DNA of 64,000 bases from Ditylenchus dipsaci. Taxonomy: Eukaryota; Nematoda; Chromadorea; Rhabditida; Anguinidae. The stretch is taken from positions 1 to 64,000 of the forward strand of contig SADC01000122.1 of assembly GCA_004194705.1 (NCBI GenBank), written 5' to 3'. Under the pieces are notes generated by a model. That model did no database searches, had not been told where the DNA came from, and was given only the letters and a program-made list of their open reading frames with translations. How positions within the stretch are numbered: position 1 is the first letter of the stretch; the number at the start of each line of letters is the position of its first letter. Positions 41,971 to 53,300 of the stretch are shown in pieces. A program made the translations under genes and the position numbers.

Positions 41971-42417
41971 TAATATCCAGGCGTCTAGACTGGGTTTATT
42001 CAAGTCATCAAAATTTTCTGGCTGTTTCTCGAACTCTTACAATGCATGTTTTGGAAAGTGCTTGAAGTAAATTTACTCAAAAACAAGACCTTGTGTTTTC
42101 AACAAATTGTATCTGCAAACAAAGTGATTGAAAGTTTATTCTTATTAATGAGTTATTGATCAATTTTCTGACAATGAGCAATCAATTAAACAGTAATACC
42201 CGAAATTTATTGATGCATAACAAAGAGTTGAGACCATTTGAAGTGGGACGCGAATAAATTAATTAACAATTCTGATTAAAAACAACATTATCTTAATTCA
42301 AAACCAGCCTAGCCAGCTGGGATCCATTCGGGCTAAATTATCTGTATGTGGGAGGAAATCAGCAATCCAGTTGTAGGGCTGTTGCCTCCTTCAAATTGTG
42401 CAAGATCTAAAATTATA

Positions 42418-42603
42418 CAGTCAACTCTCGATACAGTGTACCCTCGATATAGTGTAGATCTCGATATAGTGTGTATTTTTTCAACCTCATTTAGTCAGCT
42501 CTAAGCCAAACTGGCTTACAGTGTACCCTCGATATAGTGTAACCCTCGATATAGTGTATATTTTTCCGATCCCCGCGAGCTACACTGTATCGAGAGTAGA
42601 CTG
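42418..42603. mobile_element. 186-bp TA-flanked MITE (CAGTCRA family)
   Basis: Ends CAGTCAACTCTCGATACAGTG and complement CAGTCTACTCTCGATACAGTG, flanked by TA. The interior has direct repeats of ctcgatatagtgta. Confidence 0.85.
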
Positions 42604-42621
42604 TACGTTGTTTCTAAAATT

Positions 42622-42832
42622 AAAGGGCCATTGCCACCTGTTTTGAATTGTCCCCGCCAATTAAAATTTTTTGCCTAATCATTCAACTTCTATACGGATT
42701 TTTCAACTTGGTTTCTAACAAAACAAGGCTTAGAATTAATTTTAGATATAGTTTTGTTAGAAACCAAGTTGAAAAATTCGTACGTAAATCCAACGATAAT
42801 GAAAAAAATTTGAATTGGCGGGGACAACCGTT
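42622..42832. repeat. Inverted repeat with gtccccgccaatt arms
   Basis: Left attgtccccgccaattaaaatttt is mirrored by aaaatttgaattggcggggacaa, and cttggtttctaacaaaac is mirrored by gttttgttagaaaccaag. The gtccccgccaattcaaat word recurs at 43795 and 44604. Confidence 0.75.
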
Positions 42833-44337
42833 GTCAGAGACGGCAATGGCACTAGAGTTGCTTAACTAGCCGGCTAATTATGATTTTTATAGGTAATTTA
42901 TCAAAAATTGCATAAATCCTTGAATTTATACACAAACCAACTTCATTGGCAACTATAATACATATCAACACATATCATGGCGGTTCAATCAAAATCATCG
43001 AGGAATAAATCATTATCGGCAAAAAATTTTTATCTTCCATTTCTGTTCCACTTCCATCTTCTTCCTCTTCGGCGTTTGACGTGCGCTTCTTCTCGAATAG
43101 ACCGGCGTATAATAGACCGGCGTACCCTTTCAGGTTGGTTTACCTTGGTCCCCCAAGGCAAAAAGTCGATTTTTGGTCAAAATTTTTTTTTTCAAAAAAC
43201 GGTCGTTCGCTCCCAAAAACATGTTTTCTGCACGTTTTAACCCTCGAAATATCGAAAAAAGTGGTTGAAAATCGATTTTAAGCGAGTTCAAGATTGTTTA
43301 GTTTAGCCATACGAATTCTCACCAACACATTCTTTCATTGATTTTTGATAACGGCAAAATATACGTTATGATGGCTGTACTTCATTTGGTAACGCGCCAT
43401 TTGGTAACAGCTTCATTTCGTAACGGCTTCATTTCGTAAAGCTACGTTCACATACTGCGAGTCCGCCTCTGACTCCGCCTCCGACTACTCGGGAGTATGT
43501 GAAGGAGTATATGTGCACCAAATTTTTAAAATTTTCCATTTTTCTTAACTTTCATACTGACATTTTTTATTAAATAGATATACAAAATTTAATGCTATAT
43601 GAAAGAATTTGGGGCCGTATTCAAGTGGATCATTAAAGTTTTAGATAAAAGTGTAAAGAGTGAGTTGCTTGACCGAATTACTTTGTACCTAATCAACTTG
43701 TTTTAGACACCCAAGTAGAGTTTTGGATCACGAGTTACTCGTGATTTTTCTTAAAGGACCATGCTCGTGCAAGGCCCAGTAATTGTTGAAATTTGAATTG
43801 GCGGGGACCCAAAACATTTTTCGCTGCGGGACATTTTATTTAAAACATTTTTGTCGCTTCAATTTTTAATTCCGTCAAACCCAGCAATTGTGGGTGCAGC
43901 GTAAAGCATGAGTAGCCTACTGAACCCATATCATTCAGCCGCGTTGGATCGCGAGGTTGAAAATGAGCTAGTGAGCCGTGTTCTGAATTTTGGATTTGCC
44001 GAGCCTCAGGTTCGGTTGTCGCTTCGAGTAACTGGTTCGGGTCGGTACCCGAAAATTTCGGTTCGGGTTTTGGTTTTGCCAAGTTTTGGATTTGCCGAGC
44101 TTTTGGCTCGGTCTTCAATCTTTAGGTGGCTGCTCAGTCTGTGAACGAAGATGCCAGAACAAGTACAACACGGCTGTTTGTAAAACACGACTGTTCATAC
44201 CGACTCTTCTCAAATTTACTTGTTCTTTTGTAGGGTTGTCGGAAAACGAAATTTTCGGTTACCTGAACCGAAATTTTCGCGAACCTGAGGCTCGGCAAAT
44301 CCAAAATTCAGATCACACGACACTCCGAAAAGGTCTA

Positions 44338-44440
44338 CAGTCGAGTCTCGATTTAACGTACCCCCAATTTAACGTACCCTTCGATTTAACGTACCCCTAG
44401 GGCCGGTCCCCAGAGGGTAATTTAAATCGAGACTCGACTG
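44338..44440. mobile_element. 103-bp TA-flanked MITE (CAGTCGA family)
   Basis: Ends CAGTCGAGTCTCGATTTAACG and complement CAGTCGAGTCTCGATTTAAA, flanked by TA. It has three direct copies of atttaacgtaccc. Confidence 0.88.
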
Positions 44441-45225
44441 TAGCTCATTTTCAATCTCGGGATCCAACCCGGCTGAAAGGTACGGGTTCAGTTGAGTACT
44501 CATGCTTAACGCTGCACCCACAATAGCTGGGTTTGACGGAATTAAAAATTGAAGCGACAAAAATGTTTTAAATAGAATGTCCCGCAGCGAAAAATGTTTT
44601 TGGGTCCCCGCCAATTCAAATTTCAACAATTGCTGAGCCTTGCACGAGCATGGTCCTTTAAAGGTGGAGTAATTGTTGACCTAATTGAAGTTTTTTTCAG
44701 TTTTATCACCTCAATCCACCCAAAACCTACCACTAAACGGACGAGACTCAACTCGTATATATTTTTGAACAAACTGTTCTAGAAACTGAATACGTTAAGA
44801 TAAGATCAAAATATTTTCTAGGAGTCAATAAATAGCCACTCTATGTAGATCAATCAAAAAACTCACCTACTTTAGTATGAATTTCAACTCACAGAAATTA
44901 TTCTGAACTTATCTCAAATGATCCGGATTCTGGAAGCAATTTTAGTATTATGAGTCACTTTCCAAAAACTTTTGTCTTGAAAATGGACGATTTTCAATGG
45001 AAAGTTTTAAAAGTTCGTTCAAAAATCTATACGAGTTGGTATTTTACCCCACTAAACAACCGTCCTCTCCCACACCATTAACCAAACATCCGAAACTGCA
45101 CCAGCCTGGCCTTAATTTCTAAAAAATGCCTTTAATTACCTATTTAATTACTTAAACGACTTAAAATTAGTGTATAGGTTGGTTTAAAAAATTTCAAGGT
45201 GCTTTGGGGTGTCGCGAGCGGCCAC

Positions 45226-45312
45226 GGCCAACAGCTCGTGAATTGGAAAAAGGGGGAATGGAGGGGATATTTGATCCCACTCCCTTTGGATCCGCAGGGA
45301 AATGCCTTAACC
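45226..45312 (-). other. tRNA-like relic
   Basis: On the minus strand tggcctactggttaaggc is a strong A box and gggatcaaatatcccc sits where a B box would be, with a CCCT/AGGG stem between. The anticodon loop is too large and the acceptor ends do not pair. Probably a tRNA-derived short interspersed relic. Confidence 0.35.
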
Positions 45313-46290
45313 AGTAGGCCACCAAACCCCAGACTGGAAAAGTGAATAATTTTGTAGACATCACTTGCGTCGAAGACGCAACAGGGTGCCTTTGCGTGAT
45401 TTAAGACTATTTGCAATTTTAGGGGTATTTTAAAATATTTTAAGGTAGTTTCGGATGATTTATGGTGATTTGGGACGTTTGGAATAGTTTGGTGTAACTC
45501 ATTTTGAAAATGGCTGTGTTACTCGTAAAACTCGCAAAAAACTCTGCTTAGCTCGAAAAATTAGGTTTCTCACTCCAATTTGGCCTTAGGAAAATGAAAT
45601 TATGCAAAATTTTTTTTTTAGTACACGAAAAATCAAACATGTTTGATATGCAAAAATCGAGTAGTCAGAGGCGCGCATCCGACTCCGACTACTGTATGTG
45701 AACACGCAAAAGTCGGAGGTGGAGTCGGAGGCGGAGTCGAAGTCGGAGTATGTGAACACGAGTGTTCACATAAGTAGTCAGAGTCGGAGGCGCAGTATGT
45801 GAACGTAGCTTAACAGCTTCATTTGGTAACGGGCTGATTTCGTAACCGGCTTATTTCGTAAGAAATGGTTTTGTAACGCGAGATTTCGTAACAATTTTTT
45901 TCGTAATGCGAGATTTCGTAACAAACATTTTCGTAACAGTGATACTAAGGCTTAATCTAATTTGATTTAATCTAATTCACAACTTTTTCAAACAACAGGG
46001 GGAACCAAGGCAGTTTTTCAGTTTTTTTTTCGAAATTTTTTAGATTTTGTCCTAACCATCCCAAATTACTTAAGCCATCCGTAATTTACCCCAAACCATC
46101 CCAAATTGCTGAAACCACCCCAAATCATCCCAACTTTCCGAACATCGTTAAGCACCTAGTGACTAGGACCATGAATCGAGGTCGTCAACTCGGGACTGAT
46201 TGCATCCAGAGGGATTCGAAACAGCAACTTTGGTGATGAGTATATGGACCTCTACACCACTCAAACACTCAAAATTATAATAAAATCAAA

Positions 46291-46770
46291 AGTATGCGCC
46301 CAGGTGGATTCGAACAAACGTCCTCTGCATTACCCCTTAGAGTCGCTCAGAGCTCCATCTAGAGTGACCAAACCAAGTGGTCGTCCACTTGGATCAAAAT
46401 TTTTTTGACGTTTTCGGGATCAAAAACAATTTTTATGAACTAATTCAAGCATGTTGAAGATGGTTTGACAGTGGTGAAATCACGTTGTTTCAAGAAATTT
46501 TTGAGTTATTATAAATTTGATTTTGATAAATCAAGAATTTAAGATAACTAAAAATTTCTCGATAAAACGTAATTTTACCACTGTCAAACCATCTTCAGCA
46601 TGCGCGAATTACTGCAGAAAATTTGTTTTGGAAACCGAAAACGTAAAAAATGATTTTTAATCCAAGTGGACGACCACTTGGTTTGGTTGGGTCACACTGG
46701 AAGGAGTTCTGAGCGATTCTAAGGGGTGATATAGAGTATGCTGGTTCGAATCCACCTGGGCACATACCTT
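46291..46770. repeat. Long palindrome with tRNA-like arms, copy 2
   Basis: Same organisation as 5851-6330: gcgcccaggtggattcgaac arms, accaagtggtcgtccactt, a gataaaacgtaattttacc stem, centre near 46530. It lies within the 45.96-47.03 kb inverted repeat whose ends are caaacaacagggggaaccaagg and its complement. Confidence 0.8.
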
Positions 46771-47345
46771 TTTTACCATAATTTCAGATATGAAAAGACA
46801 AGCGTTGACTTTTCAGGTCATTTGGGTGAATGTAGCCCTACTCTGGAGTTACCTATATATCAACTTGTCCAGGTGGTAGCCATCCCAGGTTTGGGTGTAT
46901 TTGGGTTGGTTTGCAATGGTTTCGGGTGGTTTGGACACAAAATAAAAATTTTCAAAAAACCTAAAAAACTGCCTTGGCCCCCGCTGTTGTTTGAAAAAAG
47001 TTGTGAATTACATTAAATTGAATTAGGTAGTAGCCTTGAAATCACTGTTACGAAAATGTTTGTTACGAAATCTCGCGTTACGAAAAAAATGTTACGAAAT
47101 GAAGCTGTTACGAAAGGAAGCCGTTACCAATTGAAGTACAGCCGTTATGATTTTAGAAAAAAATAACACCGAGTCTAAGTTCCCATATCAGGGCAACAAA
47201 ATTTTGAACAACTATTTAATTCTGAGCAACATAATTATAATTAGCCGTATTTTATATGGTCGGCTTATTACGAATAATTATCCGGATAATTGTCCGGGTA
47301 ATTATCCATTCCGCAACTCTAAATGGCCTTTAAAAATAAATAAAG

Positions 47346-50300
47346 TTATTTCTCACGTTTGATTCGACTCAAAACTGTGTCAAGAGCTCTCTTGACAGGG
47401 TTCATTACGTTTACATTGTCCTCCACAGTCTTGCAAAATGTATCCCAGAGAATGGGTCGGAGAAGGTGGTCTATTGATCTGTTATTTAAGCACTTGGCAA
47501 TTGCTATCAATGCTCCACTCAAATGTCCTGGAATCAAACAAAAGGGTTTCTTCCTACAAAAATATCAAAAAATTCCAATACCTTCTATGGATAAGTCGAG
47601 GAAATGAGCGATGTTGGGAGAAACTCGGAAAGCTACTGGTCTATTGCCGTCCAATTCAACTTAAAATTTTGGTTCAGATTTATGTGAGTATATTTATGTA
47701 AACTGACTGAAAGGAAGATTGCTTCCACTAACATTACACCCTTTCTTACTTAAGTCAAAACGGTAGTTCATGTAGAAGAGTTGGGATGTCGACAGATCCA
47801 ACCTCAAACCATCCAAGTTCATTGGCGTTAGGAAGAGTGTGTGCTCGGCCAGACCTAGCAGCGCGAATTGGACGGATAGCTGAAAGTATTGGAAAGTTGT
47901 GTGTAAGTTTTGTTGAGAAAATGGTTGTATGAATGTATGGTAACATTTTAGGAGACTTTAGATTACATTGTGACAGTTATATAAGGTGAATTTTGATTGT
48001 AGGCATTCCCCATCTTTTTGTATTTTAGTTTAGTTTTTTTAGCTCTTTGGGACACATTTTTCAGCCTGAACTTGAGTTAAAAAGTTTAAAAAACACTCAA
48101 TAGAGAGCCACAAATGAAAATTTTCAAGAGCACGAGTTCAAAAAAGTGAGAAAAAAATCAGGGCTGGTTGATGTTTGGGGTTTGGTGATCGCTTACACGA
48201 AACCGCCCAGCTAACCAACTTTTAATAAAGCAATTCAAAATTTCCGGATCATCTAGATGGTTTAGCGACGCCCTTCACAAGGGTCGTAGCCTTTAGGCCC
48301 CTTTTTTCCATTTGTGGAAAAAAAGGGCCAAACGACTTACGTAAGTCGTTTGGCCCTTTTTTTCCACTTTTTCAAATTCGCGCCTTTTATTTATTTTTAT
48401 TATTTTTGTGCTTTCATAGTCTTGACTCCAGGTAAATTTTCCCGCGGTGTATACTCCTTCTGGTAAATTTCCCTACGGTGAATTCACCCTCTGGCCGCTA
48501 AATTCCTCTGCAAAGATTTTCAAATTAATCTTTTTTCTTGTGAAAATTCTTATCACTTAAGATGTTTTTCTATAATCTGGATGTTTTCTAAGATGTTTTC
48601 TATAATCAACTGCCTGGCTACTACTACCGAGGCATTTCCACCAGAGTACCGTTACCTAGGTAGAACAACCTGAGCACCACCTGGTTACCCTTCGGGATAC
48701 GTGATTAATGCAGAACTGGGGCTCCTGCAAGTCAAATTGCTGTTTTAGCATTATCCAACCGTGTTTGGGACACTATTATGGAAGGGTAGAATAACTTTCA
48801 GTTAGTTTCAGCTAAACCCAAAATTTCGGATTTTAGAGATGGATACCCATTCAGAGGAGGTACCAGGTTTTGTCCCTATCCACCCTAAGGCTTAATAGTC
48901 TTATAAAAATTATTTTATGACGGTTATTCAAGAAAATAATAATAAAAGAACAACAAACTGCAAAAAACAATAAAACTAAAAAAGGCGCGTATTTAAAAAA
49001 GTGGAAAAAAGGGGCCAAACGACTTACGTAAGTCGTTTGGCCCTTTTTTTCCACAAATGGAAAAAAGGGGCCAAACGCCCCTACGCCCTTCACAATATAA
49101 TCATCTGTCAAGCAAAAAGTAGACTAATATTTTAAAATCAAAATCCTACATTTTTCCTTGATATCCACAAATTGGTTGGATGTGGATATTTGGCAGTGAT
49201 CCATTTAGTCAACAAGTTCTTTGGCACACATTTAGCTTCTGCCCCATTTGTAGTCTCTACAGAAATTTCATTGAAGATGTTGAGAAGTGTCTTGTGGCAG
49301 TATCGCTGCTCCATCAGCCTGCTATAGTAGTGGTCGACTATTTCCCTGGCCGATTTACAGCTGGTTTCTTTTGCCAACATCTCATCAAATATATCAATAA
49401 AGTTGTGTGCGCAGGGTAAAGGCTGCTCCCCACTGTTGCCTTGCAGTTGAGTGGATGTGCCTGCCATTGGTGAACACTCGGTTAGTCGGAAGTTAGTGCC
49501 TGTTTGCAATACTTGAGGAATGGCAAATTGGATTAATCGCTGACAAGTGCCCTAAAACAAAACTTTAGAATTAGAAAATCAATTATCAAGAAGTTCAGAT
49601 TGTAAGGAGAGGTATTGGGTGCCCTTTAAGGAATAAGTAATGAAAAGTCAAGAACACAGTGTATCAAATTTTTCTAACACTTTTAAATGACGATTACCTT
49701 TTCCCTGATCTATGAAGTGGCCTGGATTATCAAAGACCGAAAACATCGCGGGACCAAGCTAAAATCGCGCTTTCACATTATACCAGTGTTGTTCCGGCGC
49801 CGGCGCTGCCCCATGAAAAAACAGCGCCGTGCCGGCGCTGTTGCCAATGAAAAATTTTGGTTGGCGCTGGCGCTAAAAATTTTCGTCCCGGCGCTGGCCC
49901 CGGCGCTGTTTTTTGAACGGCTATGGCTCCGGCGATGTTTTCAAAATTGAACGGCTTGGATTTCGATAGTGAGTTAGATTCCGACTCGAAAACTTATATT
50001 TTCTTCGACTTTTACTTCTAACTTGTTTGCTTAGGCTTACCCTATCCTTTGAGAACTCGGTATTCAACATGGAAAACAGTTGGAAAATATAGCTCTCCGC
50101 CATGTCGTACTTGTTTTTTTCAAGAAAGTAGGAGTAGATCTAAAAAAGAATTTTTAACATTTTTATGTGTTTTTGTGAAGTTACTTTTCCATTAAGTGAT
50201 CTAATCATAATAAGACGAGAAACAGTGTCATGCTTGACTGAGTAATGGTAGATTGGCATAAACTGTGATATTTGAGCACTGTATTGGGCTACCTGAATCA

Positions 50301-53300
50301 TAAAATGAATGTAAAGTTAGCTCTAAAAATAAAGTGTATTCCTACTCTTGGACATATTGGACCACTAAAGACGTCAATTTGAGCCATTTTACTTTTGAAA
50401 TTGGTCAAATATTTGCTGACACTTCTCAAGCGACATTGGCTAAAGAAAAAAGTATTTCAAAGGGCTTAACATGATTGTGAAAACAAACGTTTGATTGCTT
50501 TTTAAAAAATTTATAAGAATCGATGTCCAGCTCCTGAGAAGAGCGGCTAATTGATGAAGCAAGAATGATTCTTCTTTAGCTGATTCAAGATCTGCTGTTA
50601 GCCGAGAATACAAATCAGCAGGAATCTGAAAGTAATTTTCGTAGAAAACAGATCGTCTGTGGTAAATTTTTTAGCCAACTACAGGGTGGCCCAAAAACAA
50701 CTTTTGCATTGAAAATTGTGGATTATGTTTTTGAGCCACTTTCGTGTATGATCTCTATGAAAGTTGCCACCAAAATTACATCTAACTACAATTTGGATGA
50801 TAATTTGCATATACAGTCGAACCTCCCAATAGTGTACACCCCAAAAGTTCGTTCCCGCCTAGGGTCCGACACTTTTTTCATCTCAATTTTCTATTTTTTT
50901 GCTGATTCTGTTTTGACAGTCTGGCCGCAAATATCGTAAGGATTCCGATTTTACCGATCGTTTTTCATTTGCTTATACATTTTTTCTGTAAAAAAGCAAA
51001 ACCTCTATATAATGTACACCACTTTGAAAATAAGATGTACACTATATAGAGGTTTTGCTTTTTAGAGAAAAAATATATAGACAAATGAAAAACGATCGGT
51101 AAAATCGGAATCCTTACGATATTTGCGGCCAAACTGTCAAAACAGAATCAGCAAAAAAAATAGAAAATTGAGATGAAAAAAGTGTCGGACCCTAGGCGGG
51201 AACGAACTTTTGGGTGTACACTATTGGGAGGTTCGACTGTAGATTAGAGATGGGCATTTGCGTTTGCCCAATACCAATACCAATATTTTTGGCCCTCTCT
51301 AGACCCAATACCAATACCAATATTTCAAAGATGTGGACCCCAATATATTGCCCAATACCAATATTTTTTCAAAAGTCTATTTTTTCACCAAAATATTGAA
51401 AAAAGTCCCTAATTCAGTCTTATCTCGATTTAGTAACATGCTGGAACTGAATTTTTGGCCTAAAAAAACGAAAATTGATTTATTTCGGTTTTTATTAGGT
51501 ATTAGTTGAAATGTGCTCGGAAATCGAATAATCGAGCAATTTTTAAACTCAAGTTTTTACGAATTAAATTTCGGACGATCTGAATTTCGGACTAATTAAC
51601 AGATCTGACTGTTTACCAGTCTAGCTGCAAGACTAACACCATCACTCACATAAAAAATGTCGCTTGTGGTTGTAAGAAGTTCCGAAATTAAAAAAATGAG
51701 TTTCCTCTGAAGAAAAAAAAATTTGAAAAAAAGACAATTTAACTGAATCAATGAAATAATAATAAATAAAATTTGTTTAATGTCATCCATTAGGCCAAAA
51801 AATTGAGAAAATATGAGTGAAAATTTGAAATTTCCATTAAAAAAATTTCATTATTTAGCACCCAATATCTTTGTCGAACCCAATACCAATACCAATATTT
51901 TCGAAAGTCACCAACCAATATCCCAATACCAATATTAACGCCTTTATTTGACCCAATACCCCAATATCCCAATACCAATATATTGTTTGTTCCCATCTCT
52001 ACTGTAGATCATCCACAAAAAGTGCGTCAAAACACAATGCCAAAAACACGATTTTGAATACAAAGATTCTTTTTAGGCCACCCTGTACTAAAAAAATACT
52101 TCTTCTTCAGCTGAATTTTCCACCAAAGAGCTTGCCAAATTGTTGACTTTTCCTCTCAAATCTTTGGACACGACAAGACCAGCTACTTCAGCCACATTTG
52201 CAAAAGCTTCACTGTAAATTAAAAGTTGATTTTTTTCAAAGCAAATTTTAGGTTGGAAAGTTAATACTCGTGGCATTCCTTTAGTATACTCTTCATATCA
52301 TCTAGCACTTTCTCTACTGCACCTATTGGGAAATTGTCCAACTCATTGAGAATATTGTTCAAGCAGACCATATTGGCCGGCTGATCAATGCACATTGAGT
52401 CAACCACCGATAGTAATTTTTCCGTCCAATTTGTAGGGGATTTAGATTGCTCTTGTTCCATGTCAACATCACTTTCTTCTGACGTTTGTGGTAATCTTTG
52501 TCCCACTGACCAATCGGAGAAGCTAGGCATTTTGTCGTGGTCTAAAATGTGATTTTTGTGATTTTTAATTGTTTAAATATGGTTTGGTACTTTGCTGAAT
52601 TCTTTTAGTGATCACTGCCGGATCCAAATTGACGCGGAGAGCATAAAACACTTGTTGGGGTAGAACTCCGCAACAGATCGTAACAGTTGAGTCATGGCCT
52701 GACCTGCCTGTCGTTGTCGAATATCCGCTATTATTTCATTCACCCTAAAAGTTTTTATTTCGAGTTACGCCTAATATAATTTACTGCAAATTGAAAATTC
52801 TACCAAAACAGCCAATTGGCGGGTGGAATGCTGTTGGCATTGTTCTTCAAAACCTCTTCCAATGGCTCTGTCAACTGTGGCCACAAGAGGAGACCACTTT
52901 TAGTAGCCAAAACACTCTTGCTAAAAGCCTCTGGACTTGAGTTGAGAAGTCATCTTGGCACATTCCAGGAAACACCCAATGGCTTGGAGGCCTGTATTCA
53001 GGGCCGTACTCTCAATGCTGCAATTGATATAATAGAAGTGATTTAGTTTTCAAAAAATTTACGAATAAGTTACTGGTTGTTGAGGAAAAGGTTCTCCAAA
53101 TGTTTGCCCCAGTGCTTCCACACAGAAGAACTGTTGCTAGTGCCCATTGAGTCATCCAATACAGCGGCTGCGGTGAATGCTCGACCTTAATTTAGATTCA
53201 ACCCAGAATGTAACTATCATATGACGGAAAAATTACCAGCCTCGTCGCGTCTAAAATTATTCAGATGATTTTTTTCACAAACGAAAATGAAACCCTACTT

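Larger units (their letters stand above)
43440..45810. mobile_element. 2.4-kb TAA-flanked element nested in 43373-47143
   Basis: Ends AGCTACGTTCACATACTGCG and complement of the same, flanked by TAA (43437-43439 and 45811-45813). Subterminal arrays of gactccgcctccga words are inverted at the right. A 3-bp TAA target suggests PIF/Harbinger-like origin. The interior has a mirrored ggatttgccgagcc segment (43.9-44.6 kb) and no transposase frame. Confidence 0.85.
43373..47143. mobile_element. 3.8-kb composite element (GGCTGTAC family, copy 3)
   Basis: Ends GGCTGTACTTCATTTGGTAAC and complement GGCTGTACTTCAATTGGTAAC. Perfect 8-bp TSD GTTATGAT at 43365-43372 and 47144-47151. Subterminal arrays are cgtaacagcttcattt words, mirrored (43385-43440, 45810-45945 and 47040-47125). 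It contains 43440-45810, 44338-44440 and about 45960-47030 as nested insertions. It ends about 200 bp beyond the last recognised TRRAP exon. Confidence 0.92.
50682..52085. mobile_element. TA-flanked mariner-like MITE carrying two nested MITEs, in a TRRAP intron
   Basis: Ends CAGGGTGGCCCAAAA and complement CAGGGTGGCC, flanked by TA. Its own sequence is under 250 bp; the rest is 50814-51239 and 51245-52001. Its right end lies about 15 nt from the splice donor of TRRAP exon 52100-52211. Confidence 0.85.

Noticed and set aside
43900..44640. Possible gene in frames reading ARQIQN and FGFAEPQ
   Set aside because: The peptides come from both arms of an inverted repeat containing ggatttgccgagcc words within the 43440-45810 element; no domain or splice structure.
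49795..49935. CpG island or promoter in TRRAP
   Set aside because: The GC content comes from repeated ggcgctg words inside an intron; no other promoter evidence is visible.
52591..53017. Programmed ribosomal frameshifting in TRRAP
   Set aside because: Five shifts in three exons, at differing homopolymers with no common slippery heptamer, fit deletion errors or decay much better than recoding.
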